From positions 868,001 to 932,000 of the forward strand of contig NZ_JACIDM010000002.1 in assembly GCF_014196335.1 (NCBI RefSeq): a stretch of DNA of 64,000 nt. The letters run 5' to 3'. A program made the translations under genes and the position numbers. This document shows, piece by piece, positions 9,528 to 18,269 of this stretch. Origin of the DNA: Brevundimonas lenta (GTDB lineage: Bacteria > Pseudomonadota > Alphaproteobacteria > Caulobacterales > Caulobacteraceae). How positions within the stretch are numbered: the stretch's first letter is position 1; every line of letters starts with the position of its first letter. Below the pieces are notes generated by a model, which saw nothing but the letters and a program-made list of their open reading frames with translations, made no database searches and had not been told where the DNA came from.

Positions 9528-9952
9528 TGACGAAGCTGGTGGACCTCTCCGGCCGCTGGACGGGGGTGTATTTCTATCCCTTCGACCCGATTGAGAACCC
9601 ATTCGACGACCTCCCGCCGGTCCCGTTCACGGCGGAGCTGAGCGATGTCGCCGGAGCAGTGTCAGGTACGGCGGCCGAGCCGGACCTGCTCTACGACGCC
9701 GCCGCCGTCATCCCGTCCATCATCGACGGCTGGCACGACGGGCGCACCCTGCGGTTCGTCAAGTTCAGCGAGGCGGCCGAAGGCTTCGAGCATCCGATCC
9801 ACTATGACGGCGCGATCTCCAGCGACGGCCTGTCGGTCGACGGCCACTGGAGCATTCCCAGCGCCTGGTCGGGGACTTTCCAAATGCAGCGCCGGGCCGC
9901 GCCTGCGGCGGCGTCGATCAAGCAATCCGCCATCGCCGACGGCCGACCCTAG
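9527..9952 (+). CDS. Small protein translationally coupled to the gamma-glutamyltransferase
   Basis: 141-residue protein of unknown function whose ATG overlaps the upstream stop (ATGA). It begins MTKLVDLSGRWTGVYFYP, a G-x-W-x-G strand followed by alternating hydrophobic residues, and later has SVDGHWSIPSAWSGTFQMQR, so a small lipocalin-like or GxW beta-barrel fold is plausible. There is no signal peptide, although the preceding enzyme is predicted to be exported. The TAG stop overlaps the stop of the convergent gene on the minus strand within CTAG. Confidence 0.75.
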   Translation: MTKLVDLSGRWTGVYFYPFDPIENPFDDLPPVPFTAELSDVAGAVSGTAAEPDLLYDAAAVIPSIIDGWHDGRTLRFVKFSEAAEGFEHPIHYDGAISSDGLSVDGHWSIPSAWSGTFQMQRRAAPAAASIKQSAIADGRP

Positions 9953-10932
9953 CGAAGCGCCCGGGCGATCAGCTCGTCCGCCGTCACCCCGTCCGGACCA
10001 AAGGCCAGTCGCGGCCAGTCGGGGGTCAGGCGTTCCAGCGCCAGCATGATCCCCAGACCCTCGTCCTGGCTCCAGTGCGTGCCGCCGCCGCGGATGAAGG
10101 CGGTGGCGTCGTCCGGCGACAGCCGCCCGCCCTCCGGATGGGTCAGCCACGCCCAGGCGGCCCAGTTGCCTGACCCTTCCATGGTCAGGAAGATGTCGTC
10201 GGCCTCGGCGTACAGCCTGTCCTCGCCGGTGAACCACCGGTCCCGGCGCGCCGTCATCCGGCGATCGGCCGCCTGCAGCAGGTCCCTCGCCTGGGCGGCG
10301 TCCCCCGCCTGCGCCGCCTGGTAGAACAGGTCCCGCTCGGCGACATAGGCGGCGGTATAGCCTTCGCGCGCGGCGAACCGGTCCTGCACCACGTCGTCAT
10401 TGGCGTCTTCCGGCAGACCACGCGTCAGCAGGTCATCGATCCGCTCGCCCAGGCCTTCGCCCTGCTGGGTGTGCGCGAACTCATGCATGAACACGACCAT
10501 CGACAGCAGCCGGGCGTCCCGCGGCTCCGACGCGTCCGCCCGCCACAGCGACGGCAGGGCCATGATGAAGAACATCTCGCCGTTCGAGATCGGCGCCGCG
10601 AACGCCAGCCGCTGCGCCGGGACGGTGTTCCCGTCCGGCAAGCCGATCCGCCCGTCGTGCGGCCTGCCGCCGGTGCGGTAGCGTCGTGCGCCGACCCGAA
10701 AATCGCCCCGCCGGTCAGGCGTCAGCGTGTAGGCGCAACTCTGGTCGAACAGGGTGATGACCGGCGTCACCGGCCGCTCAAGCCGCAACCGCTCGCGATC
10801 CAGCCGGTCCCACGACGCCAGCGCCTCTGCCGTCCATTGGCGAGGCTCGCCCTCGAAGCGGCACTGGGGCGCCGCGGGCGTGGTCGCCGGAGCTGTCAGC
10901 AGGGCGAAGGCGGAAAGCAGTGCGGTGATCAT
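9949..10932 (-). CDS. Secreted HExxH protein of unknown family
   Basis: 327-residue exported protein with the motif HEFAH at about 150-154, the zinc-binding signature of metallopeptidases. The N-terminus MITALLSAFALLTAPATTPA is a signal peptide. An in-frame TTG 30 bases upstream (10962) would give a longer n-region; the ATG at 10932 is preferred. The rest is acidic and rich in Ala, Asp and Arg, with AEADDIFLTMEGSGNWAAW late in the chain. A third zinc ligand is not obvious, so a protease activity is an inference. It converges on the gene at 9527-9952 and they overlap by 4 bases. Confidence 0.75.
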   Translation of the reverse strand: MITALLSAFALLTAPATTPAAPQCRFEGEPRQWTAEALASWDRLDRERLRLERPVTPVITLFDQSCAYTLTPDRRGDFRVGARRYRTGGRPHDGRIGLPDGNTVPAQRLAFAAPISNGEMFFIMALPSLWRADASEPRDARLLSMVVFMHEFAHTQQGEGLGERIDDLLTRGLPEDANDDVVQDRFAAREGYTAAYVAERDLFYQAAQAGDAAQARDLLQAADRRMTARRDRWFTGEDRLYAEADDIFLTMEGSGNWAAWAWLTHPEGGRLSPDDATAFIRGGGTHWSQDEGLGIMLALERLTPDWPRLAFGPDGVTADELIARALR

Positions 10933-10994
10933 GGACGCATTGAATGTCCGGACCACCGCCAAGGTTCAAATGAACTCGCCCTCAGGATGCGGCG

Positions 10995-11915
10995 CTATTC
11001 CGCCGCGATCTCTTCCGGCTCCAGCTCATAGACCGTCGCGCAGTACTCGCAGGTCACGCGGATCTTGCCGTCGTCCTCGACCATGCCGGCCCGTTCCTCG
11101 GGACTGAACGAGCCCAGCACGGCCCCGATCCGGTCCTTCGAGCAGCGGCATTGGGCCAGCAGGGCGCGGGCGTCCTCCAGCCGCACGCCGTCCTCGTGGA
11201 ACAGGCGGAACAGCAGGGTTTCCGGGGTGATCGTCGGGTCCAGAAGTTCGTCGTCCGCCAGCGTCTGGAACAGCGCCCGCGTGCGGTCCCAGACCTCCTC
11301 GGTCGAGCCGCGCGCATCATCGCCCGCGATCAGCTGGATCAGCGCGCCGCCCGCCCTCCAGGCCGTCCCGGCGTCGGTCGTGACCGATCCCACGGCCAGG
11401 CGCACCTTGGTCGGCACCTGTTCGGACTGCTGGAAATAGTGCTCGGCGGCCAGCGACAGCGACTCGCCCTCGATCGGAGTGATGCCCTGGGTGCGCTCGA
11501 AGTCCGGACCGCGATCCAGCGTCATCACGAACACGCCCTGCCCCAGCAGCGTCTTCGCGCCCGGGCGGGTGAAGCCTTGCGACGCGGCCTCGACCTCGTC
11601 CGGATCGAAGCGGCAATAGCCGCGCAGATGGCCCTCGGTGTCGTAATCGGCCACGACATAGCGCACCGGCCCGTCACCCTGCGCCTGCACGATCAGACGG
11701 CCGTCGAACTTCAGGCTCGAGCCGACCAGGGCCGCCAGCGCACAGGCCTCGCCCAGCAGCGCGGCGACCGGCTCGGGGTAGGCGTGGGCGGACAGAATGG
11801 CGTCGATCGTCTCGCCCAGACGAACCAGACGGCCACGCACGGGCCAGCCTTCGATCTGGAAGGCGGCGGCGAGATCGTCGGAAGGCGCGGAATGAATATG
11901 CGCGTGATCGGTCAC
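10995..11915 (-). CDS. hslO: Redox-regulated chaperone Hsp33
   Basis: Cytoplasmic holdase chaperone switched on by oxidation. The zinc-binding cysteines are all present near the C-terminus: CRC followed by about 34 residues and CEYC. The N-terminal domain has ACALAALVGSSLKFDGRLIVQAQGDG-like family features and the linker FSPEERAGMV. The start is GTG at 11915 (306 residues), which gives the usual length; the open frame extends upstream but lacks family similarity there. It is divergent from the SDR gene across 151 bases. Confidence 0.92.
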   Translation of the reverse strand: MTDHAHIHSAPSDDLAAAFQIEGWPVRGRLVRLGETIDAILSAHAYPEPVAALLGEACALAALVGSSLKFDGRLIVQAQGDGPVRYVVADYDTEGHLRGYCRFDPDEVEAASQGFTRPGAKTLLGQGVFVMTLDRGPDFERTQGITPIEGESLSLAAEHYFQQSEQVPTKVRLAVGSVTTDAGTAWRAGGALIQLIAGDDARGSTEEVWDRTRALFQTLADDELLDPTITPETLLFRLFHEDGVRLEDARALLAQCRCSKDRIGAVLGSFSPEERAGMVEDDGKIRVTCEYCATVYELEPEEIAAE

Positions 11916-12066
11916 GGGCTGTCCTCGAAAAGGCCGATGTTCGGAAGCGCCGCTAGATAGGCGTCCGTATCGCGAATGATAAGGCCTGCGTGCTAGAGGC
12001 AGGAACGAACGGAGTTCCGACCCCGTTTCGAAAGGCCAGATTTCAGCGCATCGAACCGGCGATTTC

Positions 12067-13473
12067 ATGACCAGAGCGACCCTCAAGCCCCTGAGAAACC
12101 AGTCCATCGTCATCACCGGCGCCACGTCGGGCATCGGACTGGCCGTCGCCCGTCGCGCCGCCCGGGCCGGCGCCTGCGTCTTCCTGATCGCGCGTGGCGA
12201 AAGCGACCTGAAAGCCCTGTGCGAGGAGCTACAGGCCACCGGCGCGCGCGCGGCCTGGGCCGTGGCCGACGTCGCCGACTACGACGCCCTGGTCGAGGCG
12301 GCCGAAAAATGCCGCCGCCTGTTCGGCGGCTTCGACACCTGGGTGAACAACGCCGGCGTGTCGATCTTCGGCGTCATCCGCGACACCACCCTGGAGGATC
12401 AGCGCCGCCTGTTCGAAACCAACTACTGGGGCGTGGTCAACGGCTCTCTGGTGGCGGCAGAACGCCTGCGCGAACGGCCTTACGGCGGCGCCATCATCAA
12501 CGTCGGCTCGACGCTGTCGGACGCCCCCATGCCCGTGCAGGGTGTCTATTCCGCCTCCAAACACGCCGTGAAGGGCTTCACCAACGCGCTGCGTATGGAG
12601 CTGATCAACGACGGCGCGCCGATCTCGGTCAGCCTCGTCAAACCGGCCGCGGTCGACAGCCCCTACAGCAAGCACGCCCGCAACCTGACGGGCCAGGCGG
12701 TGCAGAACCCGCAGCCGGTCTACGCCACCCACGTCGTCGCCGACACCATCCTGTACTGCGCCAGCCACGCCATCCGCGAAATCACCGTGGGCGGCGGCGG
12801 CCGGCTGGTAGCCAGCTTCTACGCCGCCCTGCCCGGCGTCGCGGAACCACTCTTCGCCCGGTTCGCTCCTGTTCTCATGCGGGACAAACGTTCCGCTTAT
12901 GAGCCGTACGACGACGGGCTGTACGACCCGACCGAAGACGGCCTCGATGAAGAGGTCTACTACCCGATGGTTCGACAGTTCTCCGCCCTGGCCGAAGTCC
13001 GCAAACATCCCGGCATCACCGCCGGCGTCATCGCGATACTGGCCGGCGTGGGCCTCGCCACCCTGCTGCTGAACCAGCGCACCGGCCCGACCCGCCTGCA
13101 GAGCCTGCGCGACCGCTTCGATCCGCGCGGTTGGGTGGATACCGACGCCCTGCGCGGCCGCTGGGATGATCTCGCCGAAAGCATGCGGCACGGCCTGCAC
13201 GATGTCGGCGAACACGCCGCCGACCTGCGCGACGACGCCCGCCACCGCTCCGAGCGCTTCCTGCACGACGCCAAATATGCGTCCCGCAAAGCCCTGAAGA
13301 AGCACAAGAAGACCGCTGGCCGCTATGCGCACGACGCCGGCGACTATGCCCGCGGCCACGCGAAGGAGGCCGGTGCGCTGCTGGCGCTTGCGACCATCGC
13401 CGCCGCCGTCGGCGCCGCGGCGCTCGACGCCCGCCGCCCGGACAGCAAGCTGCGCGCCCTCGGAAAATTCTGA
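12067..13473 (+). CDS. Short-chain dehydrogenase with a membrane and charged helical tail
   Basis: NAD(P)-dependent oxidoreductase of the SDR family. The 468 residues hold a classical SDR domain (1-270) with TGATSGIG at 17-24, NNAG at 94-97 and catalytic Ser148, Tyr161 and Lys165. This is followed by about 200 extra residues: an acidic linker (DDGLYDPTEDGLDEE), a membrane segment at about 315-336, a tail dense in Arg, His, Asp and Lys (340-430), and a second hydrophobic stretch at about 432-448. The catalytic part therefore seems tethered to a membrane. The substrate is unknown. Confidence 0.85.
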   Translation: MTRATLKPLRNQSIVITGATSGIGLAVARRAARAGACVFLIARGESDLKALCEELQATGARAAWAVADVADYDALVEAAEKCRRLFGGFDTWVNNAGVSIFGVIRDTTLEDQRRLFETNYWGVVNGSLVAAERLRERPYGGAIINVGSTLSDAPMPVQGVYSASKHAVKGFTNALRMELINDGAPISVSLVKPAAVDSPYSKHARNLTGQAVQNPQPVYATHVVADTILYCASHAIREITVGGGGRLVASFYAALPGVAEPLFARFAPVLMRDKRSAYEPYDDGLYDPTEDGLDEEVYYPMVRQFSALAEVRKHPGITAGVIAILAGVGLATLLLNQRTGPTRLQSLRDRFDPRGWVDTDALRGRWDDLAESMRHGLHDVGEHAADLRDDARHRSERFLHDAKYASRKALKKHKKTAGRYAHDAGDYARGHAKEAGALLALATIAAAVGAAALDARRPDSKLRALGKF

Positions 13474-13526
13474 GGCCATAGTCTCCGGCCATTGCTGCAC
13501 CTGCGAACGTCAGCCAGGGTCGTCGC

Positions 13527-15419
13527 ATGGCTGATGCGGCGACCTTCGTCTTCGATTTCGATTCCACACTCGTCCGCATCGAGACGCTCGAGGCGCTGGC
13601 CGATCTCGCCCTCGCCGGCTGCCCGGACGCCGCCTCGATCCGCACGCAGATCGGCCGGCTGACCGACCAGGCCATGGCGGGCGAGCTCGATTTCGGCGAG
13701 GCCCTGCGCCGTCGCCTGGCCCTGCTGCCCCTGACCCGCGAGCACGTCGCGACGCTGGCGGCCCGCATCCTCGATGAAGGCACGCCCTCCGTGCGGCGGA
13801 ACCTCGCCTTCTTCCGCGACAACCCCGGCCGCATCGTCATCGTCTCCGGCGGTTTCCGCGAGATCATCGCGCCGGTCGCCGAACGGCTGGGCGTCTCCCC
13901 GGACCGGGTGCTGTGCAACGACCTGACCTATGACGCCTCCGGGCGGGTAACCGGCGTCGACGGGACCAATCCGCTGTCACGCGCCGGCGGCAAGGCCGAG
14001 GCCATCCGCGGTCTCAACCTGACTGGCCCCATCGTCATGATCGGCGACGGCTGGACCGATGCGGAGGTCAAGCTGGCCGGCGCCGCCGATCGCTTCTACG
14101 CCTTCACCGAGGTCGTCCGCCGCGAGCCCGTCGTCGCCGCCGCCGACGCCGAGGTCGCCTCGATGGACGAACTGCTCCATGCCGAGGGACTGACGGGTCG
14201 CTGGTCCTACCCGCGCAGCCGCATGAAGATCCTGCTGCTCGAAAACGTCCACCCGGCCGCCGTCGAACGGCTGGAGGACGCCGGCTACACGGTCGACACC
14301 GTCAAGGGCGCGCTGGACGAGGACGAGCTCATCGCCCGCATCCGCGGCGTCCACGTCCTCGGCGTTCGCTCCAAGACCCAGGTCAGCGCCCGGGTGCTGG
14401 ACGCCGCCGACCGGCTGATGGCCGTGGCCGCCTTCTGCATCGGCACCAACCAGATCGACCTCGCCGCCGCCGCCGACCGGGGCGTCGCGGTGTTCAACGC
14501 CCCCTACTCCAACACCCGCTCGGTCGTGGAACTGGCGGTCGGCGTGATGATCGCCCTGATGCGCGACGTCACCGACAAGTCGGCCGCCATGCACCGCGGC
14601 GAATGGAACAAGTCGGCCACCGGCTCTCGCGAGCTGCGCGGCAAGACCCTCGGCATCGTCGGCTACGGCGCCATCGGCTCGCAGCTGTCAGTGCTGGCCG
14701 AGTCGCTGGGCATGCGCGTGGTCTTCCACGACCTGACCGAGCGGCTGGCGCTGGGCAACGCGCGTCGCCTGCCTTCGCTGGACGTCCTGCTCGCCGAAAG
14801 CGACGTGGTCAGCCTGCATGTCGACGGCCGGGTCGAGAACACCGCCATCATCGGCGCCGCGCAGCTGGCCCGCATGAAGGAAGGCGCCCTGCTGCTGAAC
14901 CTGTCGCGCGGGCACATCGTCGATGTCGGCGCCCTGTCGCAGGCTCTGGGCTCCGGCCGCATCGGCGGCGCGGCCGTCGATGTCTTCCCCGAAGAGCCGG
15001 CCACCAACGCCGATCCGTTCGACAGCCCGCTGCGCGGATTGAAGAACGTCATTCTGACCCCGCACATCGGCGGCTCGACCGAAGAAGCCCAGGAAGCCAT
15101 CGGCGAATTCGCCGCCGACCGCCTGCTCGCCTACCTGAACCGGGGCGACACCACCTTCTGCGTCAACCTGCCGAACGTGCAGCTGGCCGAAGTCTCCGGC
15201 GCCCACCGCATCCTTCACATCCACCGCAATCAGCCCGGCGTCCTCGCCGACCTCAACAGGGCCCTGGCCGCGGCGGGACTGAACATTCTGGGCCAGCATC
15301 TGAAGACCGACGAACGCACCGGCTACGTCATTACAGACGTCGATCGCGACTATGATCCGCAAGCTCTGGACGGTCTGAAGACTGTGGCAGGGACGCTGCG
15401 CTTCCGCCTCCTCTACTGA
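13527..15419 (+). CDS. SerB-SerA fusion: phosphoserine phosphatase plus 3-phosphoglycerate dehydrogenase
   Basis: A single 630-residue frame joins the last and first enzymes of serine synthesis. Residues 1-225 are a HAD phosphatase: DFDST at 10-14, Glu19, Ser107 in IVSGGF, Lys156 and GDGWTD at 173-178. From Met233 (MKILLLENVHP) it is an E. coli-type dehydrogenase: GYGAIG at 379-384, Arg461 in NLSRG, FPEEP near 490, catalytic His513 in TPHIGGS. The C-terminal ACT domain has HIHRNQPG with His566, Asn568 and Asn586, matching the serine-binding residues of E. coli SerA, so feedback inhibition by serine is expected. The middle enzyme, SerC, is not nearby. No stop or ribosome site separates the halves. 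Confidence 0.93.
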   Translation: MADAATFVFDFDSTLVRIETLEALADLALAGCPDAASIRTQIGRLTDQAMAGELDFGEALRRRLALLPLTREHVATLAARILDEGTPSVRRNLAFFRDNPGRIVIVSGGFREIIAPVAERLGVSPDRVLCNDLTYDASGRVTGVDGTNPLSRAGGKAEAIRGLNLTGPIVMIGDGWTDAEVKLAGAADRFYAFTEVVRREPVVAAADAEVASMDELLHAEGLTGRWSYPRSRMKILLLENVHPAAVERLEDAGYTVDTVKGALDEDELIARIRGVHVLGVRSKTQVSARVLDAADRLMAVAAFCIGTNQIDLAAAADRGVAVFNAPYSNTRSVVELAVGVMIALMRDVTDKSAAMHRGEWNKSATGSRELRGKTLGIVGYGAIGSQLSVLAESLGMRVVFHDLTERLALGNARRLPSLDVLLAESDVVSLHVDGRVENTAIIGAAQLARMKEGALLLNLSRGHIVDVGALSQALGSGRIGGAAVDVFPEEPATNADPFDSPLRGLKNVILTPHIGGSTEEAQEAIGEFAADRLLAYLNRGDTTFCVNLPNVQLAEVSGAHRILHIHRNQPGVLADLNRALAAAGLNILGQHLKTDERTGYVITDVDRDYDPQALDGLKTVAGTLRFRLLY

Positions 15420-15507
15420 AAGCTTACCTCGCGGCATCTTGCATGCCCGCGAAACGGGCGCAGACTACCCGTAACGGTCGCAACCCGACGACCGAGGGAG
15501 GATCTCA

Positions 15508-17352
15508 ATGTCTCGTTTCCTGCGCAACGCGGCGGCAGCCGCGCTGGCCGTCGCCGCCGTGGGCGCGATCGCATCGGCCGCGAACGCCCAGTCCTACAAC
15601 CGCCTCGTCGTCTTCGGCGACAGCCTCAGCGACAACGGCAACCTCTACGCCGCCAGCGGCGGAACGACCCCGACATCGCCTCCCTATTATCAGGGCCGAT
15701 TCTCGAACGGCCCGGTGTTCACCGAACTGCTCGGCTTCAACGCCGGCCGCTACGCCCTCGGCGCCCCGGTCACCGGCAGCATCAACTACGCCTTCGGCGG
15801 CGCGCGGACCGACAGCTCCGCCTTCCCGCCCGGAATGCGCAACCAGCTGCTGGCCTACACGGGCGCGGGCGGCACCTTCGGCCCCAATGATCTGGTCAGC
15901 GTCCTCGGCGGCGCCAACAACATCTTCCAGCAGATCCAGGCCTTCTCGGCCCTGCCGCCGGGCAACCCGGCGCTGCTGAACCCGCAGGGCTTCGTCGCCC
16001 CGGCCGCCACCTCGGCCGCCGCCGACGTCAACTTCATCGTCAACTCCGTGGCTGGCGCCGGCGCAGGCACCATTCTGGTGACCAACCTGCCGCGCCTCGG
16101 CATCACGCCCCAGTTCAACCAGGGCCCCGGCGCCGCCGCGGGTCCGCTGGCCGACTTCGCCGGCACGACCTTCAACACCGCCCTGCTGAACGGCCTGATG
16201 ACCACGGCCGCCGCCCGTCCGGGCACCAACATCATCATGATGGACCTGTACAAGATCAGCGATCCGCTGGCCGCCAACCCGGGCCGCTTCGGCCTGACCA
16301 ACGCCCGCGACGCCTGCTTCAACGGCGTCACGGTCTGCGCCAATCCGGACGGCTATCTGTACTGGGACGGCGTCCACCCGACGGCCGCCGGTCACCGCCT
16401 GATCGCCGCGCTCGCCGACGACTATCTGTATTACGGCGACCAGGGCGCCCAATCGACGGTGCAGGGCGAAACCGCCTTCCGCCAGCGCGAGGACCTGCTG
16501 GACATGGCGTCCGAAAGTCTGGCCGGCCGTGAAGCCTGGGAGCCGGGCGGCCGCATCACCTTCTCCGCCATCGCCGACACCGTTGATACGGATCGCCGCG
16601 GCGTGGTCGCCGAATCCGAAGCCACCGGCTGGGGCGGTCGGGTCGGCATCGACTACACCATGGCCAGCAACATCCGCTTCGGCTTCGCGGGTGCCTTCCG
16701 CACCGCCGAGGTTGACGCCGGCGCGATGAATTTCGACGTCGAAACCTACGCCATCGACGCCTTCGCCGGCTGGCGCTCGGGCGACATGTTCGTGAACGTC
16801 GCCGCGGGCGGCTCGATCGACCAGTACGACGACATCACCCGCGCCACCTCGCTGGCTCCGATCGTTCACACCGGCCATACGGACGGCGGCAGCGTCGGCG
16901 CCCGTGTCCAGGGCGGCATGTGGTTCGACATGGGCGGCATCGCCCTGTCGCCCCGCGTCGCCGTCGGCATGGTTTCGACCGACGTCAACGGTTACACCGA
17001 ACAAGGCCTCGCGGCGCAGTACCAGTACCAGGACCGGACGGTTCAGGGCGCCTCCGCCGAGATCACCCTGCGGGCCGAAGGCGGCGACGAACGCATGAAC
17101 TTCTTCGCCGAAGGCGGCTACCGCGACTCCTTCGCCGACAGCAGCGATGACGTCCGGGTCGGCATCGCCGGTAACCCGGCCCAGGTTCTGCACCGCGAGT
17201 TCGCCGATCCGTTCGGCGGTTCCTTCCTGGCGGTGGTCGGGGTCGAGGCGGAAATGGGGCCGGGCACCATGTCCATCGGTTACCGCGGTCGCTTCGGCGA
17301 CTCGGCCGACAGCCACATGGGCGGCATCAACTACACCATCAAGCTCCAGTAA
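15508..17352 (+). CDS. GDSL esterase/lipase autotransporter
   Basis: Outer-membrane esterase of the EstA type. The 614 residues start with a signal peptide (cut near ANA-Q, residue 27). The SGNH hydrolase follows with catalytic Ser39 in VVFGDSLSDNG, a GGANN block at 134-138, and Asp287/His290 in YWDGVHPTAAGH. Residues from about 345 to the end are a 12-strand beta-barrel autotransporter domain with alternating residues and many Gly and aromatic positions. The start has an excellent ribosome site (GGGAGGA). A strong terminator follows, so it is transcribed alone. The natural substrate is unknown. Confidence 0.92.
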   Translation: MSRFLRNAAAAALAVAAVGAIASAANAQSYNRLVVFGDSLSDNGNLYAASGGTTPTSPPYYQGRFSNGPVFTELLGFNAGRYALGAPVTGSINYAFGGARTDSSAFPPGMRNQLLAYTGAGGTFGPNDLVSVLGGANNIFQQIQAFSALPPGNPALLNPQGFVAPAATSAAADVNFIVNSVAGAGAGTILVTNLPRLGITPQFNQGPGAAAGPLADFAGTTFNTALLNGLMTTAAARPGTNIIMMDLYKISDPLAANPGRFGLTNARDACFNGVTVCANPDGYLYWDGVHPTAAGHRLIAALADDYLYYGDQGAQSTVQGETAFRQREDLLDMASESLAGREAWEPGGRITFSAIADTVDTDRRGVVAESEATGWGGRVGIDYTMASNIRFGFAGAFRTAEVDAGAMNFDVETYAIDAFAGWRSGDMFVNVAAGGSIDQYDDITRATSLAPIVHTGHTDGGSVGARVQGGMWFDMGGIALSPRVAVGMVSTDVNGYTEQGLAAQYQYQDRTVQGASAEITLRAEGGDERMNFFAEGGYRDSFADSSDDVRVGIAGNPAQVLHREFADPFGGSFLAVVGVEAEMGPGTMSIGYRGRFGDSADSHMGGINYTIKLQ

Positions 17353-17376
17353 TACCGGGACTTTTTTGCCTGAAAG

Positions 17377-17412
17377 AAGGGCGCGCGACCTCCGGGTCGC
17401 GCGCCCTTTCCT
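17377..17412 (+). terminator. Rho-independent terminator after the GDSL autotransporter
   Basis: Perfect 14-bp stem: arm 17377-17390, loop TCCG, arm 17395-17408, then TTCCTTT. It begins 25 bases after the stop codon. Confidence 0.85.
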
Positions 17413-17588
17413 TTGGTTCCTGGCCTGCGACGTCCTGCCGCGACGCGCCGCCCCAAAGTGGCCGCCGGGTGTCCCCAGATTAAGCGCTTCCCGGGACGCA
17501 CTCCTGCTTTCACGGATCCGCCGCATCGGCGCCGGTCCTCGTGTCCCTTCCTGCTCTGCCCGAGCCGAATACGGAGCCGACGCCGCCC

Positions 17589-18206
17589 ATGCGACGCCTG
17601 TTGCCGACCGCCCGGTCGTTTCTGATCCACTCCGGCCAAATCGCCGCTTTCGGCGCCGTCGCCGTCATGGCCATGGCCGCCGCCCCCCTCACCCCGTCGA
17701 GCGAGCCCGCGGCCGTCGATGCGGTTTCCATCCCCGAGGCTCCTCCGGTCACCGCCGTCGTTGAAGACGCGGGTCCGGTCACGCGCCTGATCGCCTTCGT
17801 CGAGCCGGTTCGCGGCCACGCCATCAACTCGGCCTTCGGCATCCGCCGTCTGGCCGGCAAGACCCGTCGCCACGAGGGCGTCGACATCGCGGCGCCGCAA
17901 GGCACCAGCGTCTACACGGCCGCCGAAGGCCGCGTGCTGCGCACCGGCTATGACGCCGGCGGCTACGGCCGCTTCATCGAAGTGCTGCACCCGAACGGCA
18001 TGAGCACCCTCTACGGCCACCTCAGCCGCGTGGACGTGGCCTCCGGCGACGCCATTTCGACGGGTGAACGCATCGGTCTGGTCGGCTCCACCGGCCGTTC
18101 GACCGGCCCGCACCTGCATTTCGAGGTCCGTCGCGACGGCAGCCAGATCAATCCCGTCCAGGTGATGGGCCACGACTACGCTGTGGTTGTATCAACCGAC
18201 GTGTAA
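17589..18206 (+). CDS. M23 family metallopeptidase (LytM/LasA type)
   Basis: Cell-envelope zinc peptidase or LytM factor acting on peptidoglycan cross-links. With the ATG at 17589 it has 205 residues: an N-terminal hydrophobic anchor or signal (RSFLIHSGQIAAFGAVAVMA), a short linker, then the M23 domain with zinc ligands in RRHEGVDIAAP and HLHFEVRRDG, plus LYGHLSRVDV. The catalytic His-x-His is intact, so it may be active. A GTG 48 bases upstream (17541) is an alternative start; neither has a clear ribosome site. It lies between two hairpins and looks monocistronic. Confidence 0.87.
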   Translation: MRRLLPTARSFLIHSGQIAAFGAVAVMAMAAAPLTPSSEPAAVDAVSIPEAPPVTAVVEDAGPVTRLIAFVEPVRGHAINSAFGIRRLAGKTRRHEGVDIAAPQGTSVYTAAEGRVLRTGYDAGGYGRFIEVLHPNGMSTLYGHLSRVDVASGDAISTGERIGLVGSTGRSTGPHLHFEVRRDGSQINPVQVMGHDYAVVVSTDV

Positions 18207-18232
18207 TTTCGCTTACGCCCACGCTTTCTTCA

Positions 18233-18264
18233 CCCCTTTCGCGGATAGTCCTCCGCGAAAGGGG
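18233..18264 (+). promoter_or_regulatory. Perfect 13-bp hairpin covering the ribosome site of the MHYT kinase
   Basis: Arm 18233-18245 (CCCCTTTCGCGGA), loop TAGTCC, arm 18252-18264 (TCCGCGAAAGGGG). There is no T-run, so it is a poor terminator. The 3' arm holds the only purine-rich ribosome-binding stretch (AAAGGGGG) before the TTG start at 18270. It could control translation of the kinase, or act as a terminator of the M23 gene, or both. Confidence 0.6.
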
Positions 18265-18269
18265 GCGTC

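Noticed and set aside
15505..17526. 673-residue open frame antisense to the GDSL autotransporter
   Set aside because: Same pattern: long because high GC removes stops on the opposite strand; no recognisable motif.
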